Shown here: positions 1-7,662 of the stretch, in pieces
Position numbering within the stretch: position 1 is the stretch's first letter
How the letters are laid out: every line of letters starts with the position of its first letter
From: Verrucomicrobiales bacterium
Lineage (GTDB): Bacteria; Verrucomicrobiota; Verrucomicrobiia; Limisphaerales; UBA9464
NCBI GenBank assembly: GCA_003445095.1
Contig: DLVS01000077.1
Span: 1 to 10,926, forward strand
Length of the DNA: 10,926 nt
Direction: 5' to 3'
Notes under the pieces: model-generated
What the model saw: only the letters and a program-made list of their open reading frames with translations
Databases searched by the model: none
Told to the model about the DNA's origin: nothing
Position numbers and translations under genes: made by a program

Positions 1-26
1 CACACACGGAAACCATCTGGTCTCTT

Positions 27-650
27 ATGAATAAAAACCTCCTCGCCCTTTCTGTGGCGGCGGCCTCGGCGTTGGCCCTTTCGGCCTCGGCGGCGGTCAG
101 CTCGAACATCGTTGGGTACGTCAAAGTGCCCTTGAAGCGCGGCTTGAATCTCATTTCCAATCCGCTGAACAACACGAACCCCAACGGCAATAAGATCTCG
201 ACAATGTTTGCCGGAAAAACTTGCTCCGTTTTGCGGTGGGGCAACAGCGGTTTTGTTAGTACTGACGTCTTCAATGGTGTCGTGATCGGGACCGACAGCG
301 ACATTCTTCCGGGCGAAGGATTCTTCGTCGACGTGGGCGCTGACACTGAAGTGACGCTGGTTGGCGAAGCACTGGTGGGTACCCAAACTGTGAACGTTGA
401 CCCGGGCACCACTGGCAACGCGTTTGTGGCCTCCAAAATACCTCTGGCTGGAACAGCGACTTTCTTGGGATTGGCCCCGGCCAATTCAATCTCTGCACTG
501 GTCTGGAATAATGCGTCGGGCTCATTCACGGCTTTCGATTATTTCGGCGGTGTTGGCTGGATTGGAGCCGAGCCCTCTTTGGCGGTCGCGCAAGGCGTCC
601 TCATTCAGTCGACCGTTGCGTTCCCGTGGACGAAGACGTTCAATCCCTGA
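27..650 (+). CDS. Exported protein of unknown function
   Basis: A 207-residue protein with a clear Sec signal peptide: Met-Asn-Lys-Asn, a hydrophobic Ala/Leu run, and a probable cleavage after the Ala-Ser-Ala near residue 22. The mature part begins with SSNIVGYVKVPL followed by GLNLISNPLNN. To my recollection this opening recurs in exported proteins of Verrucomicrobiota and Lentisphaerota with no assigned function. The rest is Gly, Val, Thr and Asn rich with alternating hydrophobics, consistent with a beta-rich extracellular fold. There is no C-terminal anchor or PEP-CTERM tail. The ATG at 27 is chosen because it puts the signal peptide at the N terminus; no Shine-Dalgarno sequence precedes it. 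The next gene starts 54 bases downstream on the same strand with no terminator seen between, so the two may be co-transcribed. The function is not known. Confidence 0.85.
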   Translation: MNKNLLALSVAAASALALSASAAVSSNIVGYVKVPLKRGLNLISNPLNNTNPNGNKISTMFAGKTCSVLRWGNSGFVSTDVFNGVVIGTDSDILPGEGFFVDVGADTEVTLVGEALVGTQTVNVDPGTTGNAFVASKIPLAGTATFLGLAPANSISALVWNNASGSFTAFDYFGGVGWIGAEPSLAVAQGVLIQSTVAFPWTKTFNP

Positions 651-704
651 GCTGGATTTGCTTCCGATTAACCTCACTCTCGAACTAAAACTATCCAACC
701 TCTC

Positions 705-1244
705 ATGAAGAAAACTGCACTACTCGCGGCGCTGACTTTGGGCAGCGTCGCTATGTACGGCCAAGGAACCATCAATACGTTCAATGGCTTTCCGCCTACT
801 CCTACTAGCGAAATTGCCTATGTTCGGGACTACTCGCCTGGAGTCGGAGACCTACTGGCCACCGCGACGGGGCGTGTTGAGCTCCTTACACTTGAAGGTC
901 AGGTACTAAGCTCGGTCAAGGACGGCACGGGCAATCCATTGGCCCTTCCTGGACTATTTTCCCTTGGAGTCACTACGATTCCAGGGTCCACGGCAGGCCA
1001 ACCGGCCTCGGTTATCCTACGTGCTTGGGATAATACCACGGGCTCCACCTACGCGACCGCTCTCGAGCGGAAGAGCGTGGTTGTAACGTTCCCAACAGTT
1101 GGAGGACCAACCGCACCTTCTAACTTCGTGACCGGATCAAATTTCACCGGTCTGCAGTTGGAACTCGTGCCGGAGCCATCAACTGTTGCCTTGGCTGCCC
1201 TAGGTGTCGCCGGGTTGTTCTTCGTGGTTCGCCGCAAGAACTAG
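705..1244 (+). CDS. PEP-CTERM sorting domain protein
   Basis: A 179-residue exported protein with a signal peptide over about residues 1-20 and a C-terminal PEP-CTERM tail at about 155-179. The tail has the Val-Pro-Glu-Pro-Ser motif, one hydrophobic helix (ALAALGVAGLFFVV) and a final Arg-Arg-Lys-Asn. In this family the tail is recognised by an exosortase in the inner membrane, which cleaves it and hands the protein to the surface or the extracellular matrix. The middle part has no recognised domain; it is Thr, Gly and Pro rich and probably beta-sheet. A strong intrinsic terminator lies 22 bases after the stop, so this is the last gene of its transcript. No exosortase gene is present in the window. 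The sorting signal is certain; the biological role is unknown. Confidence 0.93.
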   Translation: MKKTALLAALTLGSVAMYGQGTINTFNGFPPTPTSEIAYVRDYSPGVGDLLATATGRVELLTLEGQVLSSVKDGTGNPLALPGLFSLGVTTIPGSTAGQPASVILRAWDNTTGSTYATALERKSVVVTFPTVGGPTAPSNFVTGSNFTGLQLELVPEPSTVALAALGVAGLFFVVRRKN

Positions 1245-1266
1245 TTCCTGCTCCACCCCAATCACA

Positions 1267-1296
1267 AGCCGCTCTGTTCGCAGAGCGGCTTTTTTT
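1267..1296 (+). terminator. Intrinsic terminator after the PEP-CTERM gene
   Basis: A perfect 10-base stem (AGCCGCTCTG with CAGAGCGGCT) closes a TTCG tetraloop and is followed by six T. It ends one base before the stop codon of the convergent ApbE gene. The T tract is only on the + side, so it mainly terminates the + strand transcript. Confidence 0.93.
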
Positions 1297-1297
1297 A

Positions 1298-2257
1298 TTA
1301 CAACTTGCCGGCACTGTGAAGCGGCACCGACCCCAACCAAAGGCGCGCTTTGGGATACTCCATCAAAATACGAGCAACCAGCTTGGCACCCGCGACACTC
1401 AATGCAGTGGAAAGGGCATCTGAATCTGTTCCGGAATCGACCGCTACCGCTGCCGACTGCCAGTGAACTCCCGGTTGTCCGGCTACAGGATCAACAATGT
1501 GGCCACACGTGTTGCCTGCAGAGTTAATGAACGATTTCCCCCAAGGAGCCGAGACCGAAAGCGACTCGTCGCGGAGCGAAATGGAGATAGTCTCGGTGGC
1601 ATGCTCCGTTGGGACATTGGGCAAAGCCACGCTCCAAGCCGTCCGGCCGGGTGGGAACCCGACGGCGACGACGGTGCTTGTCCCGCCGTGCAATAATGCC
1701 GCTTCCACACGGGCGTCTCGAAGTATCGCAGCAGCGCGATCTAGAGCGTATCCTTTCCCGATTCCTCCCAAATCCAACTTCACTTTGGGATTTAGGAGCC
1801 GGACCGAGAAGTTAGTTGAATCGAGTTCGATCCATCGCCAACCAACACTTTCTCGTGCTTCGGCTAGAGTTGTTGGTTTGGGCTCCGTACCGTGTCCATC
1901 GGTAAATCCCCACGCGTGGACCAATGCCCCCAAGGTAATGTCAAAAGCGCCTTGCGTAAGAACTGCTAACGCTCGTGAACGTTCTAATAACCGAAATGTC
2001 TCGGGAGTGACTGCGATGGGCGCTTTCGCCTCGCTCGCATTGATCCTCGCGATGTCGGTGCCCGGTCGATACAGGCTGAGCAAATTCTCGATCCGGTCGA
2101 TTTCATCTAAAGCCTCTTCAGCAACCGCACGCAGGCGAACCACGTCCGATCCGTACAGCACGAGCTCGAAGCGAGTTGCCATAGCGTGTCGGGCAACGAG
2201 CATCGGGCGCATCGTCTCCGAAACTGAGCCCTGGGACCGCTGACACTGGACCTTCAT
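1298..2257 (-). CDS. apbE: FAD:protein FMN transferase (ApbE family)
   Basis: ApbE enzymes move FMN from FAD onto a Thr of acceptor proteins, such as subunits of Rnf or Nqr complexes and FMN-binding-domain proteins, using Mg2+. The 319-residue product is of normal length with the family landmarks in order: an opening HAMATRFEL; DRIENLLSLYRPGTDIARIN at 54-73; GAFDIT at 103-108; LDLGGIGKGYALD at 161-173; a Gly-Gly pair at 191-192; HIVDP at 253-257; and Asp280-Ala-Leu-Ser-Thr284, equivalent to the metal-binding Asp/Thr pair near the C terminus. Most family members are exported lipoproteins, but no signal peptide or lipobox is visible here from any start. The ATG at 2257 lies only 9 bases beyond the upstream terminator. 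The in-frame ATG at 2212, with GGAG three bases before it (304 residues), is a good alternative. No acceptor protein gene was recognised nearby. Confidence 0.92.
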   Translation of the reverse strand: MKVQCQRSQGSVSETMRPMLVARHAMATRFELVLYGSDVVRLRAVAEEALDEIDRIENLLSLYRPGTDIARINASEAKAPIAVTPETFRLLERSRALAVLTQGAFDITLGALVHAWGFTDGHGTEPKPTTLAEARESVGWRWIELDSTNFSVRLLNPKVKLDLGGIGKGYALDRAAAILRDARVEAALLHGGTSTVVAVGFPPGRTAWSVALPNVPTEHATETISISLRDESLSVSAPWGKSFINSAGNTCGHIVDPVAGQPGVHWQSAAVAVDSGTDSDALSTALSVAGAKLVARILMEYPKARLWLGSVPLHSAGKL

Positions 2258-2266
2258 CCAAGAATG

Positions 2267-2298
2267 AAAAAGCCGGCGAGACCTTGCGGCCGCCGGCT
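2267..2298 (-). terminator. Intrinsic terminator of the oxidoreductase gene
   Basis: Read on the minus strand, AGCCGGCG pairs perfectly with CGCCGGCT around a 12-base loop, and the stem runs into five T (the last T of the stem plus four). It lies about 20 bases past the stop of the Gfo/Idh/MocA gene and just upstream of apbE, so apbE probably relies on readthrough or its own promoter. Confidence 0.75.
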
Positions 2299-2317
2299 AA
2301 AGGTCGTCCGATTTGAG

Positions 2318-3715
2318 TTACGACAACTCGTGCCAACCATAAGTCGGCATTCGAATTTCCCGGCCTTGGCCATCGGTGACTTTACGGGTCTTCTCGTCAA
2401 AGAAGCATACGACACCAATCCGATCCGATGCTTCAGCCAAGGAGATGACGGTCTGCACTTTCAAGGCGAGATCGATCCCAGCATTCAGCTTCTGTTGGCC
2501 GCGAATTGCGGCGAAGAAATTCGCGTGGTGAGCGGCGACACTCTCCGCCGGGAACGCTTCGCTGGTTTGCGGATCAATTTCTTCGGCGAAAGAGCGCTCC
2601 GGACGGAGTTCGACCTTATTTCCCGCCATGGTCAAAGTGGCTTTATGTCCTCGAATCATTTCTTGGGTCCCTTGCTCATTTACCGTGCTCGAAGTGATGT
2701 GCATTACGTAGCCGCTCGGAAACTCGGCGATCAGTTGGATGATCTCCGGTACGTCTCGAATGAACTCAGTTTCCTGCTCTGGCTTGCGACCCTCTTTGTA
2801 GAGGTCGGTCTTGAACGCCTTGCTCCCGACCGCAGATACACGCGCTGGGAACTCCGGATTCCCGGTGGCGAGCATGTACGGATGCAGCTTGTGTGGAAAC
2901 AGATCCCCCAGTAACCCGGAGCAGTAGGGATAATACTTCCGCCAACGAAAATAATGATCCGCAGTGAACGGGCGGCTACGCTTGACTTGGTTCCCCATCC
3001 ACAAATCCCAATTGATGTCGTCGCTCTTGGCCCACGGCTGAATCGTGTAATTCCACTCACCCCAAGGATTATTCCGCATGTAACTGCCTTGGAGCATGAC
3101 AATTGGGCCAATCTTGCCGGCCTTAATCCATTCCGCCGCTTTGTGCCATTTGGAATCCGAACATCCTTGCGAACCGACCTGCAGCAGCTTTCCAGTTTTC
3201 TTGGCCGTGTCAGCGATACGAAAGGCTTCATCAAGGTACCGCGTCATAGGTTTCTCGACGTAAACGTGCTTGCCGGCTTCCATCGCGTCGCAAGACACCG
3301 GCGTGTGCCAATGGTCCACAGTTGCGCAGAAGATTGCGTCGATATCTTTATCTTCGAGGAGCTTGCGATAATCCTCGTACCCCTTCGGCGAGCCGCCGCC
3401 GCCATCCGCAATTTGCTTTTGAGCCGCCGCGATGCGGTGTTTTGACACGTCACAAACGGCACCGAACGAAGTGTTATTCTCCTTAAAGTGGGCAACGTCT
3501 TGTCCAACATGTGCCCCGGCGCCTTGTCCGCCTACGCCGACATAACCGCAGACGATCTTCTCGTTCGAACCTGCAACGTTGGCCGACGGAGCTTGGTTTT
3601 GCCCATAAATTGGAGTGACAATGGATTTTGCCGCGCCGGCCATGGCGAGGGCGCCGGTAGTCCGCTTTAGAAACAAGCGACGGGACGACGGAAGCGCTGA
3701 AATTTCGGATGACAT
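2318..3715 (-). CDS. Tat-exported Gfo/Idh/MocA family oxidoreductase
   Basis: This is an NAD(P)-dependent oxidoreductase of the Gfo/Idh/MocA family. From the ATG at 3715 the protein has 465 residues and opens with a twin-arginine signal: Ser-Arg12-Arg13-Leu-Phe-Leu-Lys, then a hydrophobic stretch ending near Pro-Ile-Tyr-Gly. A Rossmann fold follows with GVGGQGAG at 60-67 and the family Glu144-Lys145-Pro146 motif. The C-terminal domain contains DINWDLWMG and a His-Lys-Leu-His segment at 265-268, wording typical of Planctomycetota and Verrucomicrobiota members. Members of this class oxidise sugars, often at C3, and carry their cofactor through the Tat pathway; the substrate here is not known. 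The frame stays open to an ATG at 3799, but that adds 28 residues before the Tat signal, so the start at 3715 is preferred. The gene is divergent from a sugar isomerase-like gene, suggesting a shared carbohydrate pathway. Confidence 0.93.
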   Translation of the reverse strand: MSSEISALPSSRRLFLKRTTGALAMAGAAKSIVTPIYGQNQAPSANVAGSNEKIVCGYVGVGGQGAGAHVGQDVAHFKENNTSFGAVCDVSKHRIAAAQKQIADGGGGSPKGYEDYRKLLEDKDIDAIFCATVDHWHTPVSCDAMEAGKHVYVEKPMTRYLDEAFRIADTAKKTGKLLQVGSQGCSDSKWHKAAEWIKAGKIGPIVMLQGSYMRNNPWGEWNYTIQPWAKSDDINWDLWMGNQVKRSRPFTADHYFRWRKYYPYCSGLLGDLFPHKLHPYMLATGNPEFPARVSAVGSKAFKTDLYKEGRKPEQETEFIRDVPEIIQLIAEFPSGYVMHITSSTVNEQGTQEMIRGHKATLTMAGNKVELRPERSFAEEIDPQTSEAFPAESVAAHHANFFAAIRGQQKLNAGIDLALKVQTVISLAEASDRIGVVCFFDEKTRKVTDGQGREIRMPTYGWHELS

Positions 3716-3942
3716 GGAAGAATGAGAATACGAGTTACCTGGTGACAGACGGAAGCTAGTCAGTCGGGATTCGAGGTCAACGTGGAAGAACGAAATCACG
3801 GAAACGCAGCTGAGCGAGACTGGCGGCGAGGTGAGCGGTTCTTCAGAGACTTTCGGCCTGAATCAACTACGACGCGGGCTCGCTCGACTGGGGCTTTTTC
3901 ATTGATCATGGGGCCCTCCCCCTGCGTGACTCTCCGGACCGT
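3716..3942. promoter_or_regulatory. Divergent intergenic region between oxidoreductase and isomerase
   Basis: These 227 bases separate two divergent genes and must hold at least one promoter. On the minus strand TTGACC (3775-3780) stands 16 bases from TAGCTT (3753-3758), a weak candidate -35/-10 pair for the oxidoreductase. No convincing pair was found for the + strand gene, and no ribosome binding site is evident for either start. Confidence 0.3.
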
Positions 3943-4812
3943 ATGAAACCATTCTCCCCAGTTGCCGCCGTGTGGGCGGTCGTCGTCGTTTTCATCGGCG
4001 GCGCCGTGGCGGCTCCGGTCGGCACGGGTTCATCATTCCAAGGGCCGGTAGGTCTGCAGTTGTACTCCCTCCGCGCTCAGTTCACACGCAGTGTCCCCGA
4101 GGCTATTGCGCTTACCAAGGGTTTCGGCATCACCGAAGTAGAGATGGCTGGCACCTACAATCTGCCGCCCGATAAAATTCGCGAAATGCTGGTCGCGGCG
4201 GGCTTGAAGCCAATCAGCGGCCACTTCTCCTATGATCGCTGGAAAACTAACCTCGCCCAAGTCATCGCGGAGGCAAAGGCTCTCGGGCTCCGATACGCAG
4301 GCACTGCGTGGATCAATCACGCCGGCGACTTCAAAGAATCCGACGCGCGCGAAGCGATCGCTGTGTTCAACCGCGCTGGCGCGGAATGCGCCAAGCAAGG
4401 CATTCGCTTCTTTTACCATTCGCATGGGTATGAGTTCTTCCCGCACCCCAAGGGCACCTTGATGGATTTGTTGATCCAGGAAACCGACCCCAAGCACGTT
4501 TCTTTTCAGATGGATACCACCTGGGTGTTTTTTCCCGGGCAGGATCCGGCCGCTTGGTTGCGCAAGTATCCTGGGCGGTGGGAGCTCATGCATCTCAAAG
4601 ACCTTAAGAAGGGTATCGCGCGTGGAGAACTGACGGGAAAAACGGACCCCAACAACGACGTGCCTCTCGGCCAGGGACAATTGAATTGGCCCGATATTCT
4701 CAAGGCTGCCAAGGAATCCGGCGTGAAACATTATTTCATCGAAGACGAAGCAGCCACTGCTCCGCAGCAGATTCCGCTGAGCCTGAAGTATCTCGAACAA
4801 GTACGATTCTGA
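3943..4812 (+). CDS. Secreted sugar phosphate isomerase/epimerase-like TIM barrel
   Basis: A 289-residue protein of the xylose-isomerase-like (AP endonuclease family 2) TIM-barrel superfamily. A signal peptide covers about residues 1-24 (hydrophobic Val/Ala run ending Ala-Val-Ala-Ala), so it acts outside the cytoplasm. Motifs in order: GLQLYSLR at 37-44; Glu65 and Glu67 on an early strand; His94; YHSHGYEF at 158-165; Met190-Asp191; MHLKD at 216-220; PLGQGQLNW; and Phe-Ile-Glu267. In the superfamily such Glu, Asp and His residues bind a divalent metal and move protons next to a carbonyl. Relatives commonly travel with Gfo/Idh/MocA oxidoreductases, as here, and may process keto-sugars made by them; that link is an inference. 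It is the first gene of an operon, with the next gene 18 bases downstream. No Shine-Dalgarno sequence is seen. Confidence 0.9.
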   Translation: MKPFSPVAAVWAVVVVFIGGAVAAPVGTGSSFQGPVGLQLYSLRAQFTRSVPEAIALTKGFGITEVEMAGTYNLPPDKIREMLVAAGLKPISGHFSYDRWKTNLAQVIAEAKALGLRYAGTAWINHAGDFKESDAREAIAVFNRAGAECAKQGIRFFYHSHGYEFFPHPKGTLMDLLIQETDPKHVSFQMDTTWVFFPGQDPAAWLRKYPGRWELMHLKDLKKGIARGELTGKTDPNNDVPLGQGQLNWPDILKAAKESGVKHYFIEDEAATAPQQIPLSLKYLEQVRF

Positions 4813-4830
4813 GCCGCGATTTTTTCCTTG

Positions 4831-6372
4831 ATGAGCGTCGCTCCAGATTCCCCTCCACCTCGCCTTCGCGCGTGGCCCGCCATGGGATTGGTGGTGCTCA
4901 CGTTGGCCGCGATTGTCTTGGTTCGCAGCCAACCCGATTGGCCGTTTCAGCAACGAAATTTGGCCACGTATGTTTTACTCATTCTCACCTCCATCGGGTT
5001 GTTGCTGTGGTGGCTGTTCGGATCCCGTGTCCGCTGGCGAACCCGCTTTAGAGGGTTGGTTTGGGTCCTGCTGGTCGTGGGTTTGGTTGCCGCACTTTTC
5101 CGTCTGAAGGGAGTTACCGGCGACTTTGTACCGATCGTCGAGTTTCGGTGGCGATCGACTTCGATCATCGAGAGCCCGACGATAGTTCGCCCTGGCACGA
5201 CCATAAGTCGGTCGGCGGAAGATTTTCCTCAATTCCTAGGGCCTAACCGGGATGGAATGCTTTTTCGTCCCACGCTCTCCACCAACTGGTCCGAGTCACC
5301 GCCCCGAGTAGCTTGGCGGCAACCGATCGGGGAAGGTTGGTCGGGCTTCGCGCTGGTGGGCGAGCGCGCCATTACCCAAGAACAGCGAGGCCTCGAGGAG
5401 TGGATTAGCGCCTACAATTTGAGTGACGGCCAATTGTTGTGGGTTCACACCAATTTGGCTCGTTACGATACGACCATCGCTGGAATCGGTCCGCGGGCGA
5501 CTCCGACGGTTGTTTCTAACCGGGTGTACACGCTCGGCGCTACCGGGATCCTGGACTGTTTGGATCTCGCGACCGGCCGCCGGATCTGGACTCGGTTGCT
5601 AACGGAAGACGCCGCGTGTTCGATTCCTGAATGGGGGTTCGCGGGCTCACCGTGGGTTGAAGCCGGACAGGTCGTCGTGCAAGCCGGCGGCGCAGACGGC
5701 AAATCACTACTGTCGTATCGCGCTGACTCAGGCGAGCCAATCTGGTCAGGCGGAAGTGCCGGAGTAAACTACTCCTCGCCATTCAGGGTGACGCTAGCAG
5801 GAAAACCGTATTTGCTCATCTTTGGTCGGCGATCATTCGTTGCCCACGATCCAGCGACTGGCGCCGTCCTGTGGGATGTTCCTTTCGGCACTGGCATGCC
5901 GCTCGTTGCCAACCCAATCGTGGTGACGCCGAATCGCATTCTGATTACTGCCGGCTACAACGTAGGCGCAGAACTTTTAGAAGTCATACCGGGTGCGTCA
6001 GCTCCCATCAGCATTTGGAAATCCAAGCGACTAAAGGCCAAGTTCGCGAATCCTGTTTTGCGAGGCGGTTTCGTCTACGGACTCGACGACGGTATGTTGG
6101 CCTGTCTCGACGTGCGGGATGGCTCACAACGCTGGAAAGAAGGTCGGTACGGTCACGGTCAAGGACTCTTGTTGGGCGAGCTGTATCTGCTTATGAGCGA
6201 ACCGGGCGAACTTATCTTGCTGCGCCCGACACCTGATCACCCCAACGAGCTAGCCCGGTTCCCGGTCTTCGATTCCAAGACTTGGAACCCCATTGCGGTG
6301 CGGGGCGATCGTTTGCTCGCGCGTAACGACAAAGAGGTAGCCTGCCTCGAAATTCCCTTGGCAAGCCGGTAG
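4831..6372 (+). CDS. Membrane-anchored PQQ-like beta-propeller protein
   Basis: The N terminus has three predicted membrane segments (about residues 17-32, 45-63 and 75-91). A short linker leads to a beta-propeller of PQQ/BamB-like repeats from about residue 131 (DFPQFLGPNRDGM) to the end. Repeats such as AYNLSDGQLLW, CLDLATGRRIW, AHDPATGAVLW and CLDVRDGSQRW show the usual Asp-x-x-Thr/Asp-Gly-x-x-x-Trp pattern. Proteins opening this way are abundant in Planctomycetota and Verrucomicrobiota; most have no proven cofactor or substrate, and no catalytic dehydrogenase residues are claimed here. A TTG three bases upstream is possible, but the ATG at 4831 is preferred (513 residues). The end is unusual: the last Arg codon and the TAG stop are formed by the left end of the transposon at 6368. 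Without the insertion the protein would end Ala-Ser-Pro with a TGA now at 9632-9634, so only the last residue is changed. Confidence 0.9.
   Translation: MSVAPDSPPPRLRAWPAMGLVVLTLAAIVLVRSQPDWPFQQRNLATYVLLILTSIGLLLWWLFGSRVRWRTRFRGLVWVLLVVGLVAALFRLKGVTGDFVPIVEFRWRSTSIIESPTIVRPGTTISRSAEDFPQFLGPNRDGMLFRPTLSTNWSESPPRVAWRQPIGEGWSGFALVGERAITQEQRGLEEWISAYNLSDGQLLWVHTNLARYDTTIAGIGPRATPTVVSNRVYTLGATGILDCLDLATGRRIWTRLLTEDAACSIPEWGFAGSPWVEAGQVVVQAGGADGKSLLSYRADSGEPIWSGGSAGVNYSSPFRVTLAGKPYLLIFGRRSFVAHDPATGAVLWDVPFGTGMPLVANPIVVTPNRILITAGYNVGAELLEVIPGASAPISIWKSKRLKAKFANPVLRGGFVYGLDDGMLACLDVRDGSQRWKEGRYGHGQGLLLGELYLLMSEPGELILLRPTPDHPNELARFPVFDSKTWNPIAVRGDRLLARNDKEVACLEIPLASR
6360..6367. repeat. Target-site duplication, left copy
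   Basis: GGCAAGCC occurs here and again at 9622-9629, directly abutting the two inverted ends of the element. Eight bases is within the range made by IS1-family transposases. The repeat is itself GGC-AA-GCC, which extends the apparent inverted repeat of the element from 12 to 15 bases. Confidence 0.9.
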
Positions 6373-6379
6373 TGGTACA
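6368..6379 (+). repeat. Left terminal inverted repeat
   Basis: GGTAGTGGTACA is the exact reverse complement of 9610-9621. Matching falls away just inside, with two of the next three bases still identical. The GGTAG also supplies the stop codon of the propeller gene. Confidence 0.9.
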
Positions 6380-6444
6380 GTTACACCCGTGAACCCCGGA
6401 GAATTGTCTGGCGCCCGATCCGGTCCGGTGCGACTGGTATCGCC

Positions 6445-6675
6445 ATGCCTAAGCGTTCAAGCAAGGGAGATTTAAACGAAATCGCAGCGTCGGTGGTCAG
6501 GATCGCTACGGGGCAGGAAGCGCCGCCGGAACCTAAGCCAGATAAGAATCCGGCAGCTGTGGCGCTCGGGCGGCTAGGAGGCGCAAAGGGAGGGAAGGCA
6601 AGGGCGGAGAGCTTGACGATGGCAAGGCGAAAAGAGATTGCAAGGAAGGCAGCCGAAAGCAGATGGTCACGCTAA
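6445..6675 (+). CDS. Small basic Gly/Lys-rich protein, protease partner
   Basis: A 76-residue protein rich in Arg, Lys and Ala. The first third (residues 9-24) could form an amphipathic helix, followed by a Pro/Lys linker, then GRLGGAKGGKARA at 42-54 and a basic helix RRKEIARKAAESRW at 61-74. This Gly-Gly-Lys-Ala-Arg-Ala plus Ile-Ala-x-Lys-Ala-Ala-x-x-Arg-Trp pattern resembles a family of small uncharacterised bacterial proteins I recall from accessory regions; its function is not established. The charge suggests nucleic-acid binding, but this is inference. It ends 6 bases before the SDH protease gene, so the two are almost certainly co-translated and may form one functional pair. It is the first gene inside the transposon, 77 bases from its left end. 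No Shine-Dalgarno sequence precedes the ATG. Confidence 0.75.
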   Translation: MPKRSSKGDLNEIAASVVRIATGQEAPPEPKPDKNPAAVALGRLGGAKGGKARAESLTMARRKEIARKAAESRWSR

Positions 6676-6681
6676 ACTTGA

Positions 6682-7662
6682 ATGAGCGAGTCACCGAAGG
6701 ACCTTGTTCGCGAAGTCCGAAACGTTTACGACGCCGACGTAATCGTATATTTTGGCCCAATCTCCCGTCCCCACGATGACACCCTGATAACTCAATGCCG
6801 ACTGAACAAACAGCGCAAGAATGTGGTGCTGTGCATTGCGACACTTGGCGGTGATGCAAATCCCGCGTACAGAATCGCCAGGACGCTCCAAAAGCACTAC
6901 GCAACAGGAAAGGAGCCTGGAAAAGTCTTTGCCTACGTCGTCAGCATTTGCGCGAGCGCAGGAACATTGCTGGTGCTTGGTGCTGATGAGTTGATTCTTT
7001 CTCCGCACGCTGAACTTGGCCCGGTGGATGTCCAGTTGAGGCGAAACGACGAGGTTGGTGAGCGAACGAGCGGTTTGACGCCGGTCCAAGCTTTGGAATA
7101 CCTCCGAGAAGAAGGCGTGAATCTATTCCAGCAGCATTTTATGGCCATGCGATTTGGAGAGGACCTTTCGTTTCCTACCAGCATTGCTTCAAAAGTAGCG
7201 GCCGAAATTACGTCTGGATGCCTAGGGAAGCTCTACGAACAAATTGACCCGTTACGGGTTGCAGAGATAAATCGGACATTGCTAATCGCAATGCATTACG
7301 GAAACAAGATCGACAAGAACCTAAAGCCAGGAGCTTTCGAAAGGCTGCTCAGAGGATATCCCGCGCATGATTGCGTGATCGATCCAGAAGAAGCTAAGGA
7401 ACTGTTCAAAACAATATCCGACCCTAAGGAGCCGCTTTCAAAACTCGGTGATGGATTAAAACCCCTGGCCGACAAATTGCTGTTTTCAAAACAAGCCAAA
7501 GTGGCCTATCTTTTTGAGGAGACCAATGAGCACACTGAACCAGATGGTGGGGACGGCACCGTCAACAACGGTGCCGCCATACAAGACAACGGCCAGCCCC
7601 GTGAGGCGAATCCCAAAGTGGAAGCCGCACAAGAGGGTGAGACTGTACACAAAAGAAGTTGA
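6682..7662 (+). CDS. SDH-family Clp-fold serine protease
   Basis: A 326-residue protein of the serine dehydrogenase proteinase (SDH_sah) family, which has the ClpP/crotonase fold and relates to SppA and NfeD proteases. The core runs from about 18 to 118: strand DADVIVYFG; an oxyanion-type Gly56-Gly57-Asp in TLGGDANP; the nucleophile elbow ICASAGT with probable catalytic Ser92; and SPHAELGPVD at 108-116. The general base cannot be assigned with confidence. A helical domain follows to about 280, then a low-complexity tail rich in Gly, Asn, Glu and Gln. There is no signal peptide or membrane segment, so it is probably cytoplasmic. It lies 6 bases after the small basic gene inside the transposon. 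The tail is overlapped by a possible gene in another frame at 7526-7717. Substrates of this family are poorly known; a defence or stress role is only a suggestion from its cargo position. Confidence 0.88.
   Translation: MSESPKDLVREVRNVYDADVIVYFGPISRPHDDTLITQCRLNKQRKNVVLCIATLGGDANPAYRIARTLQKHYATGKEPGKVFAYVVSICASAGTLLVLGADELILSPHAELGPVDVQLRRNDEVGERTSGLTPVQALEYLREEGVNLFQQHFMAMRFGEDLSFPTSIASKVAAEITSGCLGKLYEQIDPLRVAEINRTLLIAMHYGNKIDKNLKPGAFERLLRGYPAHDCVIDPEEAKELFKTISDPKEPLSKLGDGLKPLADKLLFSKQAKVAYLFEETNEHTEPDGGDGTVNNGAAIQDNGQPREANPKVEAAQEGETVHKRS

Noticed and set aside
1497..2243. Long open frame of 248 codons on the + strand opposite apbE
   Set aside because: It lies entirely antisense to a well-supported ApbE gene and its product has no recognisable domain and a biased composition.
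3716..3799. Extension of the Gfo/Idh/MocA protein to an ATG at 3799
   Set aside because: It would add 28 residues in front of a well-formed Tat signal and consume the likely promoter region.
4033..4953. 306-codon open frame on the minus strand opposite the isomerase gene
   Set aside because: It is antisense to a gene with clear family motifs; the product shows no domain or signal peptide and is typical shadow coding in GC-rich DNA.
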